Below, one piece after another: positions 7,580 through 14,796 of a stretch of 17,551 nt of DNA (positions within the stretch are counted from its first letter, which is position 1; the number at the start of each line of letters is the position of its first letter). The DNA comes from Gammaproteobacteria bacterium (GTDB lineage: Bacteria > Pseudomonadota > Gammaproteobacteria > UBA6429 > Thiohalophilaceae). Under the pieces are notes generated by a model. That model did no database searches. It worked only from the letters and a program-made list of their open reading frames with translations, and was not told the origin of the DNA. The DNA lies in NCBI GenBank assembly GCA_024639445.1, contig JAHEIJ010000008.1, positions 1 through 17,551 on the forward strand, in the 5' to 3' direction. The position numbers were made by a program, and so were the translations under genes.

Positions 7580-8765
7580 CTATAAAATACAGAGCGGTTT
7601 TGGGGAAGCGGGATCTATTTTGTCTGCCGGGCAAAAAAAGAGGGTTTACTATTCTGGCGAATGCCGATGCTGGATGTTTGCATTGTTTATTCTTGCATTG
7701 ATTCCGCTACGAAGTGCTTATGCCGTATTCGATGATGATGAAGCTTGCTTGCTGTGCCATAAATATCCGCGTATGACACGTGTCACGGAAGAAGGCGCAA
7801 TTCGCTCCTATTATGTCATGCCGGAAGTATATGCCAATACCGTGCATCGTAACGTGCCCTGTAGGGATTGTCATACCTATATCAAGGAGCTACCGCACAA
7901 GCCTGTAAAAGAGGGCGTACGCTGCGATACTGAATGTCATTCGATTAAGAACCCGGCAACAGGCAAACCGTTCAGCCATGAGGTGATCTACAATGCTTAC
8001 CGGGATAGCGTGCATGGCAGAGATAAAAATGTGGAAGGCATTGAAAGCGACAAGCCCTATTGTGTGACCTGTCATACCAATCCTATTTATGATCCCAACG
8101 AGGCCGGGCCGCCGGAGCATGTCATCGGGCGTTGTGTGCTGTGCCATGAAAATGAAAAGTTTGTGGTGCAATGGTATAAGCACACCAGCCGTCGTATTCG
8201 CGAAGTCAAACGCTCACCGGCAGAAATCGTTCAGCTCTGTGCTTCTTGTCATGATGACAAGAAGCTGGTGAAAAGACATATGGATCAGGCAGAAAAAGAA
8301 GGACGCGAACTGGGCAGGAAGTTTCCTATTGCAGTCAAATCCTATAATGAAAGTTTTCATGGCAAGTTGACCAACTATGGCTATCAGGATGCCGCAAATT
8401 GTCTCGACTGTCATGCTGAATCTGATAATTACTACAAGAGTGTGCATGAGATACGGCCCTCGCGAGATCCGCTTTCTCCTGTTCATCTGAATAACAAGGT
8501 AGAAACATGTCGGCAATGTCATAGGCTTGCGGATACTAACTATGCGCAACTGGATCCGCACCCAACAGCATTACCAGGTGACGGTGAGTTCCGTCATATG
8601 GCCGAGTTTATTTATCATATCATTAGCGTAATTACGATTATCGGGCTGGTTGGCTTGTCAATGATTGAAACATATGGACGGCGCCGCGATGGCGTGGCAT
8701 TCCGCTTGAAGCAAGGAACATCATGGAGACGCAAGAGTAAGCGCGGCAGGGATCGTGTAATATAA
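7569..8765 (+). CDS. Membrane-anchored octaheme cytochrome c
   Basis: As called this is 398 residues. ATG 7569 overlaps the previous gene; TTG 7620, with GGGA just upstream, is an equally good start and gives a more normal signal peptide (KKR..., hydrophobic stretch, SAYA near residue 52). The heme sites are CLLCH, CRDCH, a CX3CH (CDTECH, residues 119-124), CVTCH, CVLCH, CASCH, CLDCH and CRQCH. Histidines between them (VHRN, SVHG, SFHG, SVHE) are likely distal ligands. A single transmembrane helix spans about 346-367, followed by a positively charged tail, so the heme domain faces the periplasm and the tail the cytoplasm. It precedes a cytochrome b gene by 53 bases. The pair resembles the multiheme plus cytochrome b quinol-oxidising modules known in Geobacter as Cbc complexes, though I cannot assign it to one. 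Confidence 0.85.
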   Translation: MKCSYKIQSGFGEAGSILSAGQKKRVYYSGECRCWMFALFILALIPLRSAYAVFDDDEACLLCHKYPRMTRVTEEGAIRSYYVMPEVYANTVHRNVPCRDCHTYIKELPHKPVKEGVRCDTECHSIKNPATGKPFSHEVIYNAYRDSVHGRDKNVEGIESDKPYCVTCHTNPIYDPNEAGPPEHVIGRCVLCHENEKFVVQWYKHTSRRIREVKRSPAEIVQLCASCHDDKKLVKRHMDQAEKEGRELGRKFPIAVKSYNESFHGKLTNYGYQDAANCLDCHAESDNYYKSVHEIRPSRDPLSPVHLNNKVETCRQCHRLADTNYAQLDPHPTALPGDGEFRHMAEFIYHIISVITIIGLVGLSMIETYGRRRDGVAFRLKQGTSWRRKSKRGRDRVI

Positions 8766-8818
8766 AAAACATACCTATAACACTTTGTGATGAGATATAT
8801 AAAAAAGGTTGGGACAGG

Positions 8819-9775
8819 ATGAAGTTATCTGAGGAAGCAAGAGATGTTCTTGAAACATCCATGCGGCAGAATAAAGTCAGTGAAAAGGATCGTAATGAGA
8901 TTGAAAATCTTATTGTTACACTGCCGGATGACCGAGTTTTGCTTTACAAGAATGTTGTGTCCAATCCTATCGGCGATCTTGAGCGATACTCAATACATAT
9001 CCGGCTGCAACATATGTTGACCTTTGTCACCTTTTTGACTTTGGCTTTTACCGGCTTGCCAATTCTTTTTTTCAATGCATTCTGGGCCGAACCGTTTAAC
9101 TCATTTCTGGGCGGCATTGAAATTACGCGCATTATTCATCGGACCATTGCTGTCATCATGATTTTTACGATGATTTACCATATCTTGACAATCACGCTTG
9201 GAACTCTGGTTCGAAAAAAGGTGGGTAAATTTGATATACGCCGCACCATGATACCTTTAAAGAAGGATGTCTATGATTTTCGCGACGACATTCTTTATTT
9301 TGCGGGGATGCGTGACCAACGGCCGGTTATGGACAAGTTTATGTATAAACAGAAGATTCATTACTTTGCTGCAGCGTTTGGGAATACTGTGATGATTGTA
9401 TCCGGATCTTCGTTTTTGTTCCCGGAAATATGGGCCAGCATTCTGCCCGAAGCCTATGCCGCATATTTTCAGGAGTTGATGCGCCTGTCTCATCCGCATG
9501 AAGCCTTGCTGGCCTTATTGGTGATCGCGTTCTGGCATTGGTATAACGTGCATCTGGCACCCGGGCGCTTCCCGATGCAGTGGACATTTCTTAGCGGCAA
9601 AATAACCCGTGAACACCAGATTGAAGAACATTTTCTGGAGTATCTACGAAATCTGGTTGAAGTGCCTGAGGAGCGGCAACTGCTGCGCGATATGCTGGAG
9701 AGTCGTGAGTTTGTTGTTGAGTCTGAAGCGCTATTGAATGATTTATTGGCAACCGATGAGGAAGGGGGGAGATGA
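8819..9775 (+). CDS. Di-heme-type membrane cytochrome b (quinone-interacting)
   Basis: A 318-residue protein with AGG just before the ATG. A soluble, charged N-terminus of about 60 residues is followed by four predicted membrane helices near 66-88, 106-128, 182-203 and 226-246, and then an acidic cytoplasmic-like tail of about 60 residues. Histidines sit at helix ends in the pattern of cytochrome b561 or formate dehydrogenase/Ni-Fe hydrogenase b subunits: H60, H65, H107, H121, H181, H225, H227, H240 and H245. There is no CXXCH. It most likely carries two b hemes and exchanges electrons between the quinone pool and the periplasmic multiheme proteins encoded on either side. The stop overlaps the start of a 39-codon membrane protein (ATGA), suggesting a fixed complex. 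The family is secure; the partner and the direction of electron flow are inferred. Confidence 0.85.
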   Translation: MKLSEEARDVLETSMRQNKVSEKDRNEIENLIVTLPDDRVLLYKNVVSNPIGDLERYSIHIRLQHMLTFVTFLTLAFTGLPILFFNAFWAEPFNSFLGGIEITRIIHRTIAVIMIFTMIYHILTITLGTLVRKKVGKFDIRRTMIPLKKDVYDFRDDILYFAGMRDQRPVMDKFMYKQKIHYFAAAFGNTVMIVSGSSFLFPEIWASILPEAYAAYFQELMRLSHPHEALLALLVIAFWHWYNVHLAPGRFPMQWTFLSGKITREHQIEEHFLEYLRNLVEVPEERQLLRDMLESREFVVESEALLNDLLATDEEGGR

Positions 9776-9891
9776 TCAGGCCGATGACGTTTTGGCAGAA
9801 AGTTATCGCCTATACCTCGCTGCTTTTTGTATTGATATGTACGGTGTTTGGGATCTTTGCTATTTATGTGATCCTGAAAGAGGGGAGTTGA
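9772..9891 (+). CDS. 39-residue single-span membrane protein
   Basis: A short frame running from ATG 9772, which overlaps the cytochrome b stop by four bases (ATGA), to TGA at 9889-9891. A very strong purine-rich ribosome site (AAGGGGGGAG) lies directly upstream. The product begins MIRPMTFWQK, has one hydrophobic helix at about residues 11-35, and ends KEGS. The position, coupling and topology suggest a small accessory subunit of the membrane complex, comparable in kind to the small subunits of cytochrome oxidases. I recognise no family. It contains no histidine and one cysteine, so a heme-binding role is unlikely. Confidence 0.72.
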   Translation: MIRPMTFWQKVIAYTSLLFVLICTVFGIFAIYVILKEGS

Positions 9892-9909
9892 TAAAGGTTG
9901 TGAACCATT

Positions 9910-10986
9910 ATGCATGATCCGACTATAAGCAAGTCTCTGGTTATCATAGCGGTGTTGCTGTTTTTCGCCCTTGGTGTAGCGATGATGATCATTATGGATC
10001 TCAAGTCACGCATGCCAGGTGGGTTTATACGGGATTTGTTAACCATATCAGGAATAAGGCGGGATCATCCGCTTACCGCGTTTATAACCATGAGTATTCT
10101 GATGGGAATAATTACTGCGCTTATACTCTTACTCTTAGCGACGTTTTTAGGGAGATTTGAAGTTTTAGGACCAAAAGAAAAACCGGCATTATTAAAAAAG
10201 CTCAGTGAAGAGCGCATGGTTGAACGAACCCGGCACTTTCATAATGAGCCCAAACAACATTTTGCGGATTTAGGCAAGAAAAATATCTGTTTCTTTTGTC
10301 ATGGTGATTATCCACACTCGAAAGAGCCGATGATTCGGACTTTGATGAATATGCATACACAGTTCATCGGTTGTATGACATGTCATGTAGACCCACGAAA
10401 GATTCCGGAAAAAAAGCTTGCATTTAAATGGCTTAATTATTCGGGTATTGAGGTGAAAGGACGGCCGTTTGGCATTGATATTAATCCAGACACTGGATTT
10501 CTGTATACAACCGATGATTATTATTCGAAAATTGTTCCGTATAGCATTGAAGATGGTAAACAGGAGTTGCTTGAAATGACTGAAGATTCAAGCGACGTCC
10601 AGGAGTTTGTCGCAGTCTGGGATAAACTCGATGATCGCGATCGTGAAGCGGTTAAGAATCGATTTCATAAGATGGTCAGCCTCAAGGGAAGATTTTGCAG
10701 CCGTTGCCATACAGATGAAGATGAGAGTTACCTTCCTTTCCGTAAGTTAGGCTTTTCTGAACGCAGGGTGGACGAACTGACAAACTTGAGTATCATTGGC
10801 CTGGTGCAGAAGTATAAAAAATTCTATATGCCGAATTTATTGGATAGCGATAAGTCATTAACAGACGTAAAGGATCTTGTTGAGAAGCAAGAAAAATCAA
10901 CAGAGACCCCGGATAAAATGAAAAAGGATCCCGGAGCGTGGTGGAGAGAAACCTATGATGCACCGAACACGAATCCGCCGCGTTAG
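9910..10986 (+). CDS. Triheme cytochrome c with two N-terminal membrane helices
   Basis: A 358-residue protein. Helices at about 9-29 and 57-80 anchor it in the inner membrane. The remainder is a hydrophilic domain with three CXXCH motifs: CFFCH (127-131), CMTCH (155-159) and CSRCH (263-267). Between the second and third hemes lies a stretch of about 100 residues without cysteine (GRPFGIDINPDTGFLY and on), which is a separate fold or substrate-facing insert. Distal ligands could come from HFHNEPKQH and NMHTQ. The C-terminus is charged and Pro-rich. It lies 18 bases after the 39-codon gene and overlaps the next NHL gene by 32 bases. It is probably a subunit of the cytochrome b complex, relaying electrons to the octaheme anchor protein. 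I cannot name the family. Confidence 0.85.
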   Translation: MHDPTISKSLVIIAVLLFFALGVAMMIIMDLKSRMPGGFIRDLLTISGIRRDHPLTAFITMSILMGIITALILLLLATFLGRFEVLGPKEKPALLKKLSEERMVERTRHFHNEPKQHFADLGKKNICFFCHGDYPHSKEPMIRTLMNMHTQFIGCMTCHVDPRKIPEKKLAFKWLNYSGIEVKGRPFGIDINPDTGFLYTTDDYYSKIVPYSIEDGKQELLEMTEDSSDVQEFVAVWDKLDDRDREAVKNRFHKMVSLKGRFCSRCHTDEDESYLPFRKLGFSERRVDELTNLSIIGLVQKYKKFYMPNLLDSDKSLTDVKDLVEKQEKSTETPDKMKKDPGAWWRETYDAPNTNPPR

Positions 10987-11899
10987 CAACCGTTATGTAT
11001 GTTCATTTATCTGTCTGCTGCTGACTTTCTTTTCATTTTCGCTTGCTGAGGCAGGTGGATTACGCCATCTTTTTGATCTCACCCATGCTGCAGGCAGTCC
11101 TCTGGCCCTGCCCTCCGATGTTGCTGTTGCAAAGGACGGGAGAATTTTCGTCGTCGATGGTGGCAATCACCGTGTCGTGGTATTCGGGCGAAACGGGAAG
11201 TTTCTCAGCAGCATTGGCGCGAAAGGCGGGGGCAAGGGATTGTTTTCCGAACCTGTCGGCATCGGCCTGGATGCGAAAGATCGTGTTTATGTGGCGGATA
11301 AGGGCAATCACCGTATCCAGTTATTTGATTCGCAGGGCCAGTTGCTGCGAACCTTTCCGCTAGAAGTCGGTGGCAAGAAAATACGACCGATCGATGTGAC
11401 GGTTTCACCTCAAGATGAAACAATCTATGTCACAGGCAATAACAACCACAGCGTTATGGCCTATTCCGCGAACGGCAAATTGATCAAGACCTGGGGAGGA
11501 CAGGGTGCCAATCCGGGTGAATTTCGTTATCCTGCAACGCTAATCATGACCAGGGATAATGTGATTGTTGTCGTGGATGTATTGAACAGCCGGGTTCAAT
11601 TGTTTGAGCCGGACGGGAAATTGCTTACTACAATGGGGAGCTGGGGCGTGTTGCCGGGCCAGCTTTTCAGGCCCAAAGGTGTGGCTGTTGATCGGAAGGA
11701 ACGATTTTATGTCAGCGACAGTTATATGGAAGTGATTGAAGTTTTTGACAACCAAACCCGTTTTCTTCATGTCCTTGGAAGGACGGGACAGCCTCACAAA
11801 TTTACATCACCAAGTGGTATTGCAGTTGATGAACACAACCGATTATATGTAGCTGAAATGCTTGCTAACAAGGTTTCCGTCTATGCACTAGAACCATGA
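10955..11899 (+). CDS. Periplasmic NHL-repeat beta-propeller (third copy)
   Basis: A 314-residue protein whose ATG at 10955 lies inside the end of the previous gene, with GGAGAG at 10943-10948 as ribosome site; a second ATG follows directly. The N-terminus is a Sec signal ending SLAEA before GGLRHL. Unlike the two upstream propellers there is no lipobox, so it should be soluble in the periplasm or exported. Six NHL blades follow (LPSDVAVAKDG, EPVGIGLDAKD, RPIDVTVSPQD, YPATLIMTRDN, RPKGVAVDRKE, SPSGIAVDEHN). The fifth again carries the RPKGVAVD signature shared by all three. Its stop overlaps the start of the 18-heme gene (ATGA), hinting that the two proteins act together. It could be a scaffold or chaperone for the multiheme protein. 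Confidence 0.87.
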   Translation: MMHRTRIRRVSNRYVCSFICLLLTFFSFSLAEAGGLRHLFDLTHAAGSPLALPSDVAVAKDGRIFVVDGGNHRVVVFGRNGKFLSSIGAKGGGKGLFSEPVGIGLDAKDRVYVADKGNHRIQLFDSQGQLLRTFPLEVGGKKIRPIDVTVSPQDETIYVTGNNNHSVMAYSANGKLIKTWGGQGANPGEFRYPATLIMTRDNVIVVVDVLNSRVQLFEPDGKLLTTMGSWGVLPGQLFRPKGVAVDRKERFYVSDSYMEVIEVFDNQTRFLHVLGRTGQPHKFTSPSGIAVDEHNRLYVAEMLANKVSVYALEP

Positions 11900-14337
11900 C
11901 ATTGCTACGCAAACTATCACAAGCAAAAATACCCGGTAGCGTAGCGTTACTGGGATGTGTTGCTGTGTTATTTTCTATTGCTTTTGATGGGGCGTACGCC
12001 GCGCGTGAGGTTTCAGAAAATCGGGAGTGCGCCACCTGTCATGTCATGTGGTTAAAGGAATTTAAGCAAAAGGAAATTACGCCCTTAATTCCATATAATC
12101 CAAAACCGGTAGTCGAGAGCGGGAAGCAGGATGTATCCAGCACGGAAAAGATGTGTTTTTCATGCCATGATGGATTTGTTCTTGACTCGCGCTTTATGTG
12201 GAAGGATAAATCGCATGCCCATCCGGTGGGGGTCAAACCGTCACGCACTATGCGTATTCCGACATCCAAGGGCAAAACCATGTTTCCGCTTAATGATGAC
12301 GGAAAGGTGTATTGCGGGACCTGTCATTCCGCGCATGGTGTGGATTGGAAAGATGAGAAGTCGCCAATCTTTTTGCGTGTGCGCAATGTCGACTCAAGCA
12401 TGTGTCTGGCTTGTCACTTGCAAAAGGGCGAGGGGACGAAAGAGGGTAATCATCCGATTTTTGAGAAATCTCAGCATGGAACGGAGAATCTGTTATCGGC
12501 GGGTTCTCGCTTCAGTGATGATGGGGGTATTATTTGTGAAACCTGCCACCGATCGCATGGCGCTGAATACAACACCATGCTAGTGAAAGATAATCAGGAC
12601 TCAAACTTATGTCAAACCTGTCATAAAAAGCAAAGCCAACTCATCGGCAGCAAGCACGACATGAGCATGGTCGCGCCGGAGTTGAAGAACAGACAGGGCA
12701 AGACCTTTCAGGAAAGTGGTCCTTGTGGTGTTTGCCATACACCTCATGCAGGTAAGGGGGCGGCGGCATTATGGGCAAGAAAAATACCACAGAATACACC
12801 GGATCGCGCTGCTGCGGCATGTCTGGAATGTCATAACAGCAATGGTGTGGCAAAAGAAAAGGGCACAGGTGAACATAGTCATCCCGTAATGCGCTCATTG
12901 AGCCAGTTGGGCATTAAATCAAGTAAAAAGGGTTGGCTGACACAACATCCGCTTGCCAAAGGAACACAGAGTCCCCAGATACTACCCTTATTTAACAGAC
13001 ACGGTGAGCGCGATCCGCAAAAGGGACAAGTGAGTTGTGCTACATGTCATGATCCGCACACGTGGACAACGCTTGAACGAACCGCAAATGTGGCTGACGA
13101 AACCGAATTACACCGTCAAGAGGGTGATGGTGATTCCAGTTTTTTACGTATTGCACAAGGTAAGCGGAGCGCACTTTGTCTTAATTGTCATTTAGACCAG
13201 CGTGCTCTGGCGGGGACTCCCCACGATCCTGCTTTGATTAAGACAGCATTGAAATCAAATGATGAAGGTCAAGAGGAAGAACCTGAGCAGGCATATAAGC
13301 AATCGTATGATAAAGGATTCTGTGAAACATGCCATCAGGCCCATAACGCCAAAGGAGTGAACTTGCGCGCACGTAATGCTGGGCCGGGTAAACTGTATAC
13401 TGAAACCTGGTGCCGTGATTGTCACCGGAAAGAAGGACTGGCCAAGGACAAAGTGGTTGCAGGCCACTCTCATCCCCTCGGTGTTAAGCCGAAAACCTTG
13501 GAGGCGAATAGCAAACTACCTTTGTTTTCCTCTAATGGTGCACATAACAAATTGAATGGTGTCGTAGACTGTGCAACATGCCATGATCCTCATATCTGGA
13601 CAACAGAGATTGCTAAATCATCTTACAAACAGGGATTAACCGGGGCGAATGATAAAAGTACAAAGCAGGAAAAACCAGAGGGTGACGCGCATTCCAGTTT
13701 CTTACGCATTACTGCAGCGGGGGATGCACCATTATGCACGGAATGTCATTTAGAACAGGGTCTGGTGCGGGGTACGGATCATGATTTGCGCGTGACTGGC
13801 GCAACTTCCACCAATGCACAAGGACAGAGTATTGAACAATCCGGGATTTGCGGCCAGTGCCATGCTATGCATGATTCGGTTATGAAAAATATATTATGGG
13901 CGCTAAAACCTGGAGAGGCCAAGGAAGTTAAGGCACAACAATGTGCGAGCTGTCACGTAGATACTGGTATAGCAAAAGACAAAGTGCCGCCCGAGCTTGA
14001 ACACCCTGAAAAAGCGGTGGCGTGGTCAAACGATAGTCGCAACGTTTATTATAATGACAAGCAGCTGCCTGTTATTACTGTTTATGATGAAAAGGGTGCC
14101 ATACAGAGAATGGGCACTATTACTTGCACCAGTTGCCATAATCCTCATCAATGGAACCCTCGTGCCACAAAAGCAGGATCAGGCAAGAATGAGGAAGGTG
14201 ATGTCTTCTCCAGTTTCTTGCGCAATAAGAACTCTGAATATATCGTGTGCGCCGATTGCCATGGTAAAGATGCCTTGTTCAGGTATAAGTATTTTCACAG
14301 TAAGACTTCACGCAAAAAACATCCCTTATATCGATGA
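11896..14337 (+). CDS. 18-heme cytochrome c made of tandem tetraheme units
   Basis: An 813-residue exported protein with a signal peptide ending GAYA near residue 35. It contains 18 CXXCH motifs and no CXXCK. Three tandem four-heme units can be aligned: residues 277-475, 476-651 and 652-813. Each runs CGxCHxxH or CETCHQAH, then CxxCHxxxGxAK with a downstream HSHP or EHP, then CATCHDPHxWTT or a variant, then SSFLRI and LCxxCHL. Hemes 1-4 form a diverged version of the unit (HAHPVGVKP, CGTCHSAHG, FLRV, CLACHL), and hemes 5-6 are an extra pair. It belongs to the doubled-CXXCH type. It is probably a long periplasmic or envelope-spanning heme wire. The start overlaps the third NHL gene by four bases. 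It is the last gene of the locus, with no convincing terminator behind it. Confidence 0.9.
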   Translation: MTLLRKLSQAKIPGSVALLGCVAVLFSIAFDGAYAAREVSENRECATCHVMWLKEFKQKEITPLIPYNPKPVVESGKQDVSSTEKMCFSCHDGFVLDSRFMWKDKSHAHPVGVKPSRTMRIPTSKGKTMFPLNDDGKVYCGTCHSAHGVDWKDEKSPIFLRVRNVDSSMCLACHLQKGEGTKEGNHPIFEKSQHGTENLLSAGSRFSDDGGIICETCHRSHGAEYNTMLVKDNQDSNLCQTCHKKQSQLIGSKHDMSMVAPELKNRQGKTFQESGPCGVCHTPHAGKGAAALWARKIPQNTPDRAAAACLECHNSNGVAKEKGTGEHSHPVMRSLSQLGIKSSKKGWLTQHPLAKGTQSPQILPLFNRHGERDPQKGQVSCATCHDPHTWTTLERTANVADETELHRQEGDGDSSFLRIAQGKRSALCLNCHLDQRALAGTPHDPALIKTALKSNDEGQEEEPEQAYKQSYDKGFCETCHQAHNAKGVNLRARNAGPGKLYTETWCRDCHRKEGLAKDKVVAGHSHPLGVKPKTLEANSKLPLFSSNGAHNKLNGVVDCATCHDPHIWTTEIAKSSYKQGLTGANDKSTKQEKPEGDAHSSFLRITAAGDAPLCTECHLEQGLVRGTDHDLRVTGATSTNAQGQSIEQSGICGQCHAMHDSVMKNILWALKPGEAKEVKAQQCASCHVDTGIAKDKVPPELEHPEKAVAWSNDSRNVYYNDKQLPVITVYDEKGAIQRMGTITCTSCHNPHQWNPRATKAGSGKNEEGDVFSSFLRNKNSEYIVCADCHGKDALFRYKYFHSKTSRKKHPLYR

Positions 14338-14599
14338 AGTAACAATCTGCCGGATGATGCTTGAGAATTTGGTGCTCCCCATTAACGGCATAGAGCAGTT
14401 AATTATTTGGCACAATTGAGGTGGAAAGCCAATAATCGGCTTCGGTCTTGATTATCGCGATACTTCGTAAGTGAACGAATTTAACCAAGAAACAACGCCT
14501 CAATATCTGGTCGGAGCCTTGCTGGGACTTTATAAGCAAATTCGTTACAGTCTTTCCCGTAGGCCTTTATTATTACTGATTACTCAATGATAAAGAGTG
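14338..14599 (+). other. Non-coding gap between the cytochrome locus and thrS
   Basis: I see no gene here on either strand. There is a weak stem (AAGCC at 14426-14430 with GGCTT at 14438-14442, seven-base loop) without a following T run. There is also a 9-base inverted repeat, AACGAATTT at 14474-14482 with AAATTCGTT at 14538-14546. Neither is a convincing terminator. No tRNA or insertion-sequence end is recognisable. Confidence 0.5.
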
Positions 14600-14628
14600 T
14601 TTCATAGACGTTTTTAATTTGCTATAGT
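14600..14628 (+). promoter_or_regulatory. Sigma-70-like promoter for thrS
   Basis: A good -10 (TATAGT, 14623-14628) lies 17 bases after a weak -35 (TTTCAT, 14600-14605). Transcription would begin near 14635, giving a leader of about 160 bases before the thrS ATG. This is long enough to hold the hairpins described next, as in E. coli thrS. It is the only clear housekeeping promoter I find in the gap. Confidence 0.55.
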
Positions 14629-14707
14629 CCGTTCCCGTCGGAACTAGGTTGCAAAATCGATATAATAAGTAACTTATTTTATGTGCCTAAATGTCCACTT
14701 GATTCCA

Positions 14708-14733
14708 GGTTCTAGTGACGAGGGACTAGGGCC
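14708..14733 (+). promoter_or_regulatory. Upstream hairpin of the thrS leader
   Basis: Bases 708-716 and 725-733 of the 14 kb block (GGTTCTAGT with ACTAGGGCC) can form a 9-bp stem including two G-U pairs, with the eight-base loop GACGAGGG. In E. coli the thrS operator has two hairpins bound by the two halves of the ThrRS dimer. This stem is in the right place to be the upstream one, but its loop lacks a CGU. Confidence 0.4.
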
Positions 14734-14755
14734 AAGGTAAGCTTAAGATAAACAA

Positions 14756-14776
14756 GCGGTCTCTCGTATGGATCGC
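14756..14776 (+). promoter_or_regulatory. thrS translational operator mimicking the tRNA-Thr anticodon arm
   Basis: GCGGTC (14756-14761) pairs with GATCGC (14771-14776), and a T-G pair extends the stem. This closes a seven-base loop, CUCGUAU, whose middle bases 14765-14767 are CGU, a threonine anticodon, with U before and A after, as in a real anticodon loop. It ends 20 bases before the ATG, next to the AAGG ribosome site (14785-14788). In E. coli, ThrRS binds such a hairpin in its own mRNA and blocks ribosome entry. The flanking CACTG and AAGG layout also resembles E. coli as I recall it. Autoregulation is therefore expected. Confidence 0.8.
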
Positions 14777-14796
14777 CACTGGAAAAGGTTTTAGAT

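Noticed and set aside
6560..8765. Octaheme proteins as nitrite, hydroxylamine or tetrathionate enzymes
   Set aside because: Neither has a CXXCK or other distinctive catalytic heme motif, and the surrounding genes point to electron transfer.
14426..14442. Terminator behind the 18-heme gene
   Set aside because: The stem is only 5 bp with a seven-base loop and no T run follows.
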